Positions 1-5,662 of a stretch of 9,161 nt of DNA are shown here, piece after piece (position 1 is the first letter of the stretch; every line of letters begins with the position of its first letter). Origin of the DNA: Betaproteobacteria bacterium. Its GTDB lineage: Bacteria; Pseudomonadota; Gammaproteobacteria; Burkholderiales; Burkholderiaceae_C. A program made the position numbers and the translations under genes. A model generated the notes under the pieces. It was not told the origin of the DNA, ran no database searches, and saw nothing but the letters and a program-made list of their open reading frames with translations. The DNA lies in assembly GCA_009925955.1 (NCBI GenBank), contig RFPX01000038.1, forward strand, positions 1 through 9,161, in the 5' to 3' direction.

Positions 1-1775
1 CCAAACCCGGCGCCAACGGCAAGTCCATCGCCCAGGAAGCCATCGAGGTGGTGCAAAACGGCCAGGTCCGCTTCGTGCCGGAGCAGTGGGTCAACACCTA
101 CAACCAGTGGATGAAGAACATCCAGGACTGGTGTATCAGCCGTCAGCTGTGGTGGGGCCACCAGATTCCGGCCTGGTACGGCAGTAACGGCGAGCTGTTC
201 GTGGCGCGAAACGAAGAGCAGGCGCGTGCACAGGCCACTGCCGCTGGCTACAGCGGCGCCTTGGAGCGTGACCCCGACGTGCTGGACACCTGGTACTCCT
301 CGGCCCTGGTGCCCTTCTCAACCCTGGGCTGGCCCGACAAGACCATCGAGCAGTCGCTCTTCCTGCCCTCGTCGGTGCTCGTCACGGGCTACGACATCAT
401 CTTCTTCTGGGTGGCCCGGATGATCATGATGACCCAGCATTTCACTGGTCAGGTTCCGTTCAAGGATGTCTACATCCACGGCCTGGTGTTGGATGCCCAG
501 GGCAAGAAGATGAGCAAGAGCGAGGGCAATGTGCTGGACCCCGTGGATCTCATCGACGGGATCGAGCTGGCCCCTCTGCTGGACAAGCGCACCCAAGGCC
601 TGCGAAAGCCCGAAACCGCGCCCAAGGTGCGCAAAGCCACCGAAAAGGAGTTCCCGCAGGGCATCCCGGCCTATGGTGCTGACGCCCTGCGGTTCACCTT
701 TGCAGCCATGGCCAGCCTGGGCCGGAGCGTGAACTTCGACTCCAAGCGCTGCGAGGGCTACCGCAACTTCTGCAACAAGCTGTGGAACGCCACGCGCTTT
801 GTGCTGATGAACTGCGAAGGCCAGGACTGCGGCTTGAAGGAACACAGCAAGGCCGAATGCGCTGCGCCCGTGTATGAAAACGGGACCCTCGTGAAGGCGG
901 CGGGGCCGTTTCACCAGTACCTCGTGTTCTCACAGGCCGACCGCTGGATCACCAGCGAACTGCAGCGCGTGGAACACGCCGTGGCCGAAGGATTTGCGCA
1001 GTACAGGCTGGACCAAGTCGCCAATGCGATCTACGGCTTTGTGTGGGACGAGTACTGCGACTGGTACTTGGAGATTGCCAAGGTTCAGCTGGCCAGCGGC
1101 GATGAAGCCCAACAGCGCGCCACACGCCGCACCCTGATTCGGGTGCTGGAAACCGTGCTGCGCCTGCTGCACCCCATCACCCCCTTCATCACGGCCGAGC
1201 TGTGGGACACGGTGGCCGTGGTGGCCGGCCGCAAGGCAGCCGACAGTGCCCAGACACTGGCCACCGCACCCTACCCCGTGGCCCAACTGGAGCGCGTCGA
1301 TGCCCAGGCCGATGCCTGGATGGCACACCTCAAGGCGGTGGTGGGCGCGTGCCGCTCGCTGCGCAGCGAGATGGGGCTGTCCCCGGCCGAGCGCGTGCCG
1401 CTGTTGGTGCACGGCGAAGTTGCCTTCGTGGAACAGGCCGCTGCGGCCATCAAGGCGCTGGCCAAGCTGTCTGCCGTCGAACCCTACACCGAAGAGGCCG
1501 CCTTCAACGAGGCCAGCCGCACCGCACCGGTGCTGGTGGTGGGCGCCCTGCGCCTGGCCCTGAAGGTGGAGGTGGATGTGGCTGCCGAGACGGCACGGCT
1601 GGACAAGGAAATCGCCCGGCTCCAAGGTGAAATCACCAAGGCCCAGGGCAAGCTGGCCAGCGAGAGCTTCGTGGCCCGTGCGCCGGCCGCGGTGGTGGAA
1701 CAAGAACGCCAGCGGGTGGCCGACTTCAGCCTGACCCTGCAACGGGTTCAGGAGCAGCGCGCGCGCCTGGCTTGA
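1..1775 (+). CDS. valS: Valine--tRNA ligase (ValRS), 3' part, truncated by window edge
   Basis: Class I aminoacyl-tRNA synthetase that charges tRNA-Val in the cytoplasm. The reading frame is open from base 3 with no start codon in the window, so the gene begins upstream; a GTG at 48 is an internal codon. About 590 codons are present, against roughly 950 residues in E. coli ValRS. The HIGH motif and part of the editing domain are therefore missing. Visible marks are DWCISRQLWWGHQIPAWY near the left edge, the KMSKS signature at 507-521 followed by EGNVLDP, the segment IPAYGADALRFT, the anticodon-binding region after ADRWI, and a C-terminal charged coiled-coil arm rich in Leu, Glu, Lys and Gln that is typical of ValRS. 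A stretch at about 834-929 is longer than in E. coli. The gene ends in TGA 51 bp before galU, with no obvious terminator between, so readthrough into galU is possible. Confidence 0.97.
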   Translation, partial: KPGANGKSIAQEAIEVVQNGQVRFVPEQWVNTYNQWMKNIQDWCISRQLWWGHQIPAWYGSNGELFVARNEEQARAQATAAGYSGALERDPDVLDTWYSSALVPFSTLGWPDKTIEQSLFLPSSVLVTGYDIIFFWVARMIMMTQHFTGQVPFKDVYIHGLVLDAQGKKMSKSEGNVLDPVDLIDGIELAPLLDKRTQGLRKPETAPKVRKATEKEFPQGIPAYGADALRFTFAAMASLGRSVNFDSKRCEGYRNFCNKLWNATRFVLMNCEGQDCGLKEHSKAECAAPVYENGTLVKAAGPFHQYLVFSQADRWITSELQRVEHAVAEGFAQYRLDQVANAIYGFVWDEYCDWYLEIAKVQLASGDEAQQRATRRTLIRVLETVLRLLHPITPFITAELWDTVAVVAGRKAADSAQTLATAPYPVAQLERVDAQADAWMAHLKAVVGACRSLRSEMGLSPAERVPLLVHGEVAFVEQAAAAIKALAKLSAVEPYTEEAAFNEASRTAPVLVVGALRLALKVEVDVAAETARLDKEIARLQGEITKAQGKLASESFVARAPAAVVEQERQRVADFSLTLQRVQEQRARLA

Positions 1776-1816
1776 AGCAGCAGCCGCCGTTCATCACCCC
1801 AGCCCCTACACACCCC

Positions 1817-1821
1817 AAAGG
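1817..1821 (+). promoter_or_regulatory. Ribosome binding site of galU (weak)
   Basis: AAAGG lies 5 bases before the ATG at 1827. It is a modest Shine-Dalgarno match, and it favours 1827 over the in-frame ATG at 1839. The latter would still give a protein starting just before the conserved IFPVAG strand. Confidence 0.45.
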
Positions 1822-1826
1822 CCCAC

Positions 1827-2705
1827 ATGAGCACGTCCATGCCCATCAAGAAAGCCATCTTTCCCGTTGCCGGGCTGGGTACGCGGTTTCTGCCGGCCAC
1901 CAAGGCGCAGCCCAAGGAAATGCTGCCCGTGGTGGACAAGCCCCTGATTCAGTACGCGGTCGAGGAGGCCTATGCCGCTGGCGTACGGGAGATGATCTTC
2001 GTAACGGGGCGCCACAAGCGGCCCATCGAAGACCACTTCGACTTGACCTACGAGTTGGAAATGGCACTGGAGCAGGCGGGCAAGGAAGAACTCCTGGCCG
2101 TGGTGCGCAGTGTTAAACCCGAGGACATGGAGTGCGTGTATGTGCGGCAGGCCCAAGCGCTGGGCCTGGGGCATGCCGTCTTGTGCGGGCAGCGCCTGGT
2201 GGGGCAAGAACCCTTTGCGGTGCTCCTGGCCGATGACCTCATGGTGGGCCAGCCTCCCGTCCTGGCGCAAATGGTGGAGCAGTTTCACGAGTGGCGCGCC
2301 AGCATCCTGGCCGTGCAAGAGGTGCCCTCCGAACACACGCGCCGCTACGGCATCGTGGGAGGGGCGGCCGTCCACGATCGGCTGGTGGAAGTCCAACGCA
2401 TCGTGGAAAAGCCTGCGCCGCAAGACGCACCGTCCAACCTGGGTGTCGCCGGGCGCTACATCCTCACGCCCGGCGTGTTCGACGAAATCGCTCGCCAGCC
2501 GCGCGGCGTGGGTGGCGAGATCCAGCTCACCGACGGCATCGCCGGCCTGCTGCGCCGCGAGAAGGTCTTCGCCTACCGATACGAGGGCAAGCGCTACGAC
2601 TGCGGCAGCAAAGAAGGCTTTCTGCAAGCCAATGTGGAATTGGCCCTGCAGCACCCCACCTTGGGCACAGGGTTTCGGGACTACCTGGCGCAGATCAAGC
2701 TATAG
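1827..2705 (+). CDS. galU: UTP--glucose-1-phosphate uridylyltransferase
   Basis: Makes UDP-glucose from UTP and glucose-1-phosphate in the cytoplasm, feeding envelope polysaccharide, LPS and galactose pathways. The 292-residue length matches the family (E. coli GalU is about 302). The nucleotidyltransferase signature GLGTRFLPATKAQPKEML covers residues 16-33, with the substrate-binding Gly-x-Gly-Thr-Arg and a following Lys. The metal-binding LADD is at about residues 134-137, VEKP at 193-196 and the GalU-typical GEIQLTD at 230-236. The start at 1827 has a weak AAAGG upstream; an in-frame ATG at 1839 is the alternative. It lies 51 bp after valS on the same strand and is convergent with the TusA-like gene. 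No nucleotide-sugar modification genes flank it, so it appears to be a housekeeping copy. Closely related bacterial UDP-glucose pyrophosphorylase paralogues (GalF/GtaB type) are the only real alternative. Confidence 0.97.
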   Translation: MSTSMPIKKAIFPVAGLGTRFLPATKAQPKEMLPVVDKPLIQYAVEEAYAAGVREMIFVTGRHKRPIEDHFDLTYELEMALEQAGKEELLAVVRSVKPEDMECVYVRQAQALGLGHAVLCGQRLVGQEPFAVLLADDLMVGQPPVLAQMVEQFHEWRASILAVQEVPSEHTRRYGIVGGAAVHDRLVEVQRIVEKPAPQDAPSNLGVAGRYILTPGVFDEIARQPRGVGGEIQLTDGIAGLLRREKVFAYRYEGKRYDCGSKEGFLQANVELALQHPTLGTGFRDYLAQIKL

Positions 2706-2732
2706 GCGCGCCGCACGGCTTCAGGCCGCGCC
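2705..2732. terminator. Possible bidirectional hairpin between galU and the TusA-like gene
   Basis: GGCGCG (2705-2710) is complementary to CGCGCC (2727-2732), and the loop can itself fold weakly (CGGC 2716-2719 with GCCG 2725-2728). It sits in the 38 bp between two convergent stop codons, where a terminator is expected. There is no T-run on either strand, so an intrinsic terminator is only a guess. Confidence 0.25.
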
Positions 2733-2743
2733 AGCCCCAGGCC

Positions 2744-2971
2744 TCAACGCCGGCGCAGGACGATGGTGAACTCGTCGCCGCTGGCAACCTGCTCCAGCAG
2801 TTCGTTGCCGGTTTGCTTGGCGAAGGCTTGAAAGTCGCGCATGGAACCCGGATCCGTGGCAATGATCTTGAGGGTTTGGCCCGCGCTCATTTCGGCCAAG
2901 GTCTTTTTGGCCTTGAGGATGGGCAAGGGGCAGTTCAGCCCTCGGGTGTCCAGTTCTCGCGTGATGTCCAT
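2744..2971 (-). CDS. TusA/SirA-family sulfur carrier protein
   Basis: Small cytoplasmic protein of 75 residues, close to the usual 75-82 of the family. The hallmark CPxP motif is present as Cys14-Pro-Leu-Pro17 in the N-terminal RGLNCPLPILKAKK helix start; Cys14 would carry the persulfide. The rest fits the two-layer alpha/beta fold: a second strand LKIIATDPGS, a helix with FAKQTGNELLE, and a last strand ending in RRR. E. coli TusA passes sulfur to TusBCD for tRNA 2-thiolation, but family members also serve molybdenum cofactor synthesis and sulfur oxidation. No tusBCDE genes are in the window, so I do not assign the tusA symbol. It lies 45 bp downstream of cysM on the same strand, which suggests a link with cysteine-derived sulfur. 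No Shine-Dalgarno is visible before the ATG at 2971. Confidence 0.9.
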   Translation of the reverse strand: MDITRELDTRGLNCPLPILKAKKTLAEMSAGQTLKIIATDPGSMRDFQAFAKQTGNELLEQVASGDEFTIVLRRR

Positions 2972-2995
2972 GATCGTTCAATCGGTTGGTTCTGA

Positions 2996-3001
2996 ATTGT
3001 A
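2996..3001 (-). promoter_or_regulatory. Candidate -10 box for the TusA-like gene
   Basis: Read on the minus strand the hexamer is TACAAT, five of six matches to TATAAT, 24 bases before the ATG at 2971. This AT-richer patch stands out in the cysM-TusA gap. No convincing -35 box is seen 16-18 bases upstream (the region is GC-rich cysM coding end), so it could be chance and the gene could be read only from cysM. Confidence 0.3.
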
Positions 3002-3016
3002 GGTGGGCACGCCGCT

Positions 3017-3922
3017 TCAGGCCGGGAACACACCGGTCGACAGGTAGCGGTCGCCGCGGTCGCACACGATAAAAACGATGGTGGCGTTTTCCACGCGGCG
3101 CGACAGTTCCAGGGCCACCCAGCAGGCCCCTGCTGCCGAGATCCCGGCAAACAGGCCTTCCTCGCGTGCCAGGCGGCGCGCCATCTCCTCGGCGTCGGCC
3201 TGGCTGACCAGCACCAGCTCGTCCACGGCAGACGGGTCGTAGATGCGCGGCAGGTACTCCTGGGGCCACTTTCGGATGCCCGGAATGCGCGATCCTTCGC
3301 TCGGTTGGGCCCCGATGATGCGCACCTGCGGGTTACGCTGCCTGAGGTAGCGGCTGACACCGGTGATGGTGCCGGTGGTGCCCATGGCGCTCACAAAATG
3401 GGTCACCCGTCCTTCGGTGTCCTGCCAAATCTCAGGCCCCGTGGTCTCGAAGTGCACGCGCGGGTTGTCAGCGTTGGCGAACTGGTCGAGCACCAAGCCC
3501 TTGCCTTGGCGCTGCAGCTCATCGGCCAGGTCACGCGCCGCCTCCATGCCGCCGGCCTTGGGGGTGAGGATGAGCTCGGCGCCAAAAGCCTTCATCGTCT
3601 GCGCGCGCTCAATCGACAGGTCCTCGGGCATGATCAACACCATCCGATAACCCCGGATGGCCGCCGCCATGGCCAAGGCGATGCCGGTGTTGCCGGAGGT
3701 CGCCTCGATCAGGGTGTCGCCAGGCTTGATGTCACCACGCTCTTCGGCGCGCCGAATCATGCTCATGGCCGGCCGGTCCTTGACCGAGCCCGCGGGATTG
3801 TTTCCCTCAAGCTTGCCCAGGATCACATTGCCCCTGGCCTGCGCCTCTTGGGCGCCCAAACGCTGCAGCCGCACCAGGGGCGTGGCGCCGATCACTTCTT
3901 CCAGGGTCTTGTAGCGGCTCAT
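3017..3922 (-). CDS. cysM: Cysteine synthase B (O-acetylserine sulfhydrylase B)
   Basis: PLP-dependent enzyme that makes cysteine from O-acetylserine and sulfide; CysM-type enzymes also accept thiosulfate, giving S-sulfocysteine. The 301 residues match CysM (E. coli about 303). The PLP lysine is Lys48 in LEGNNPAGSVKDR, wording typical of CysM. The substrate loop TSGNTG is at residues 75-80, the glycine-rich phosphate-binding loop is MGTTGTITG, and the CysM-type IPGIRKWPQEYLP and C-terminal DRGDRYLSTGVF are present. The start at 3922 is supported by a good Shine-Dalgarno (AGGAGAA) 3 to 9 bases upstream. The TusA-like gene follows after 45 bp on the same strand, so the two may be co-transcribed. 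No cysteine regulator or CysB site was recognised. Confidence 0.97.
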   Translation of the reverse strand: MSRYKTLEEVIGATPLVRLQRLGAQEAQARGNVILGKLEGNNPAGSVKDRPAMSMIRRAEERGDIKPGDTLIEATSGNTGIALAMAAAIRGYRMVLIMPEDLSIERAQTMKAFGAELILTPKAGGMEAARDLADELQRQGKGLVLDQFANADNPRVHFETTGPEIWQDTEGRVTHFVSAMGTTGTITGVSRYLRQRNPQVRIIGAQPSEGSRIPGIRKWPQEYLPRIYDPSAVDELVLVSQADAEEMARRLAREEGLFAGISAAGACWVALELSRRVENATIVFIVCDRGDRYLSTGVFPA

Positions 3923-3925
3923 GGC

Positions 3926-3932
3926 TTCTCCT
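3926..3932 (-). promoter_or_regulatory. Ribosome binding site of cysM
   Basis: On the minus strand AGGAGAA precedes the ATG at 3922 with three bases between its last A and the start codon (the AGGAG core is 5 bases away). It is one of the two strongest Shine-Dalgarno matches in the window, and it fixes the cysM start. Confidence 0.7.
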
Positions 3933-3997
3933 GCCCGGATTTTCGCAGGCCTGGGCCCATCGCGCAGCGCAGGGCCTCAAGCCCGGCCCGGCAGTGC

Positions 3998-4003
3998 CAT
4001 AAT
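3998..4003 (+). promoter_or_regulatory. Candidate -10 box for tRNA-Leu
   Basis: CATAAT, five of six matches to TATAAT, ends 13 bases before the mature tRNA 5' end at 4017. That would leave a short leader of about 7 bases for RNase P. The stretch after it is G-rich (GGTGGG), as in stringently controlled stable-RNA promoters. No clear -35 box is seen; the 17-base position carries CCTCAA. Confidence 0.4.
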
Positions 4004-4016
4004 GGTGGGCTGTCCT

Positions 4017-4101
4017 GCCCGCGTGACGAAATCGGTAGACGTAGCGGATTCAAAATCCGCCGCCGCAAGGCGTGCCAGTTCGAGTCTGGCCGCGGGCACC
4101 A
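4017..4101 (+). tRNA. tRNA-Leu (anticodon CAA)
   Basis: Complete 85-base class II tRNA. The acceptor stem GCCCGCG (4017-4023) pairs with CGCGGGC (4091-4097). The anticodon stem is GCGGA (4044-4048) with TCCGC (4056-4060) around loop TTCAAAA, giving anticodon CAA at 4051-4053, which reads the leucine codon TTG. A long variable arm (CGCC 4061-4064 with GGCG 4069-4072, loop GCAA) is as expected for tRNA-Leu. The T arm is GCCAG / TTCGAGT / CTGGC (4074-4090). Discriminator A4098 is followed by an encoded CCA (4099-4101). It is a lone tRNA gene, divergent from cysM and upstream of the rhomboid gene. No duplicated tRNA 3' end or integrase gene is in the window, so it does not mark an island here. 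Confidence 0.97.
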
Positions 4102-4116
4102 CCCTTGTGCAGGTGC

Positions 4117-4131
4117 GGGGCTTCCAGCCCC
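4117..4131 (+). terminator. Small GC hairpin after tRNA-Leu
   Basis: GGGGCT (4117-4122) and AGCCCC (4126-4131) form a perfect 6-bp stem with loop TCC. It lies 15 bases after the tRNA CCA end and before the rhomboid ATG at 4152. No T-run follows (the next bases are CTGTGG), so it may be a weak or Rho-assisted terminator, or only a processing or stability element in a tRNA-rhomboid transcript. Confidence 0.3.
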
Positions 4132-4151
4132 CTGTGGCGTAGACTTGTTCC

Positions 4152-4748
4152 ATGCCCCCCATCCCCGCCGCCACCAAGGCCCTGATGCTGTTGTGCGTGG
4201 GCCTGTTCTGCGCGCAGCTGCTGCTACCCCCCTGGTTTGAAACCTTCTTCGCCTTGTGGCCGCCCGGCAGTGGCCATTTCGGGCCCTGGCAGCTCTTGAG
4301 CTATGGCCTGCTGCACGGCGACCCGGCGCATCTGTTCTTCAACATGCTCGGGCTGTGGATGTTCGGCAGTGAAATCGAACGCCTGTGGGGCCACAAGCGC
4401 TACCTGCAGTTCATCGTGGCCAGCGTGCTGTCGGCGGCCATCGTGCAACTGCTGTGGGGTGTCCTCACCGCCCACAACCAGCCCACCGTGGGGGCCTCGG
4501 GCGCACTGTTCGGTCTGTTGCTGGCCTTCGGCATGATGTTCCCCAACCGCATCATCATGCCCCTGTTCCCCCCCATACCGATGAAGGCCAAGGTTTTTGT
4601 GGCCGTGTTTGGTGGGCTGGAGCTGCTCTTCGGCCTGGGCGGATCATCAGGCGTGGCCCACTTTGCCCACTTGGGCGGCATGCTGGGCGGCTTTCTGATG
4701 ATCCAGTACTGGCGCGGCCGCGCGCCCTTCAACCGGCCTCGGCGCTAG
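4152..4748 (+). CDS. Rhomboid-family intramembrane serine protease
   Basis: Inner-membrane protease expected to cleave transmembrane substrates; the substrates are unknown. The 198 residues form a minimal rhomboid core with about six membrane segments: near 10-27, 47-72, 85-105, 113-130, 147-163 and 168-186. All catalytic features are present. Ser116 is in GASGALFG and His173 in HFAHLGGMLGG, forming the Ser-His dyad. His60 and Asn64 in HLFFNMLGLWMFG are the oxyanion-side residues. The WGHKRYL stretch after segment 2 resembles the L1-loop WxR region only loosely. There is no N-terminal cytoplasmic domain such as GlpG has, so I give no symbol. The ATG starts 50 bases after tRNA-Leu with no Shine-Dalgarno, and a TAGACT hexamer six bases before it could drive a leaderless mRNA. 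Its end overlaps the convergent SDR gene by 20 bp. Confidence 0.95.
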   Translation: MPPIPAATKALMLLCVGLFCAQLLLPPWFETFFALWPPGSGHFGPWQLLSYGLLHGDPAHLFFNMLGLWMFGSEIERLWGHKRYLQFIVASVLSAAIVQLLWGVLTAHNQPTVGASGALFGLLLAFGMMFPNRIIMPLFPPIPMKAKVFVAVFGGLELLFGLGGSSGVAHFAHLGGMLGGFLMIQYWRGRAPFNRPRR

Positions 4749-5625
4749 CCAGGGCCTGCTCCACCGTCGGGTAACGCAGCCGCACGCCCAGCTCCTGCTG
4801 CAGGCGCTGGCTGACCAAGCGGCGCGACTCGCCCCAGAACGACAGCTGCATCGGCGACAACTGCACGCGGGCCTGGGCCCAGCTGATGCGTGGCGGTCGT
4901 GGCAAGCCACAGCGATCGGCCACCAGGTCATAGTGCTCGCCCGTGCGCAGTTGCCCCTCGTCCCCCGCGTTGTAGGCCCTCTGGGGCAGCCCGTGGTGCA
5001 GGGCCGCCAGGGCGATGCGGGCCAGGTCATCGGCGTGGATGTGGTTGGTGTAGCCGTCTTCTTCGGGCAGCAGTGAGGGGCTGGCGCGGCGGACGCGCTC
5101 GCGCGGATCGCCGCCCACACGGTCCAGCGCGTAGATGCCCGGCACGCGCAACACGGTGCTGCAGCAGCCGCTGTGCCGGGCCCAGCGGCGCACGCGCTGC
5201 TCGGCATCTACACGCCGCTGGGCGCGGTCGGTTTGGGGGTTCACGGCTCGGGTCTCGGGCACCCACTGGCCCTGGCAGTCGCCATACACCCCGGTGGTGC
5301 TCATGTAAACCAGACGCTGCGGCGCGCGGCGCCGGGACAAGGCCTGCAGCAGCTTGGCGGTGCGCGGGTCGCTGCGCCCCTGAAGGGGCGGCGGCGCCAG
5401 GTGCAGCACCGCATCGGCCACGCCGGCCAAGCGCCCCAGGGTGGCCGCGTCATCGAGGTTGCCCAGCACGGGCACCGCGCCGGCGGCGCGCAATTCGGCA
5501 CGGCGCTCAGCGGTGGAGGTCAAGGCCAGCACACGCCACGGCGACCCCCGATGGCGCAGTTCGCGCAGCACCCGCAGCCCGACATCGCCGCAGCCCACGA
5601 TCAACAGGGTTGGTTTGCGCCTCAT
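4729..5625 (-). CDS. Atypical SDR / NAD-dependent epimerase-like protein (YeeZ type)
   Basis: Rossmann-fold protein of 298 residues from the chosen start, probably binding NAD(P). The N-terminus LLIVGCGDVG carries GxGxxG at residues 11-16, and a downstream STTGVYG (109-115) matches the STSSVYG-like motif of YeeZ-type proteins. The HIHADDLARIALAAL segment corresponds to the usual Val-Asp-Asp-x-Ala region of extended SDRs. The canonical catalytic YxxxK is not seen where it should be; the sequence there reads DRAQRRVDAEQR. The protein is therefore an atypical SDR whose reaction I cannot name. The frame stays open to an ATG at 5664, but the Met at 5625 sits directly before the Rossmann strand; 5634 and 5664 are alternatives. 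It is convergent with the rhomboid gene (20-bp overlap) and divergent from the reductase gene (37 bp between start codons). No Shine-Dalgarno is seen. Confidence 0.88.
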   Translation of the reverse strand: MRRKPTLLIVGCGDVGLRVLRELRHRGSPWRVLALTSTAERRAELRAAGAVPVLGNLDDAATLGRLAGVADAVLHLAPPPLQGRSDPRTAKLLQALSRRRAPQRLVYMSTTGVYGDCQGQWVPETRAVNPQTDRAQRRVDAEQRVRRWARHSGCCSTVLRVPGIYALDRVGGDPRERVRRASPSLLPEEDGYTNHIHADDLARIALAALHHGLPQRAYNAGDEGQLRTGEHYDLVADRCGLPRPPRISWAQARVQLSPMQLSFWGESRRLVSQRLQQELGVRLRYPTVEQALASAEAG

Positions 5626-5662
5626 GGGCCACATGATGGCACGGCACGGCAAAATCCACGGC

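Noticed and set aside
930..1742. 270-residue open frame antisense to valS
   Set aside because: It lies wholly inside valS; its His/Gly/Gln-rich composition is that of a reverse-complement shadow, with no known motif.
1806..2654. 282-residue open frame antisense to galU
   Set aside because: galU is certain by motifs. Long antisense frames are expected in GC-rich genes, and the translation shows no recognisable domain.
4017..4101. tRNA-Leu as an island integration site
   Set aside because: No integrase gene, no repeated tRNA 3' end and no composition change were seen in the window; the flanking genes are housekeeping.
3305..4240. 311-residue plus-strand frame across cysM, the tRNA and the rhomboid start
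   Set aside because: It crosses a complete tRNA gene and is antisense to cysM, so it is not a plausible protein.
5441..5662. Upstream extension of the reductase start to 5441
   Set aside because: The 74 extra residues are low-complexity and antisense to the SDR coding region, and the ferredoxin domain begins naturally at the Met at 5663.
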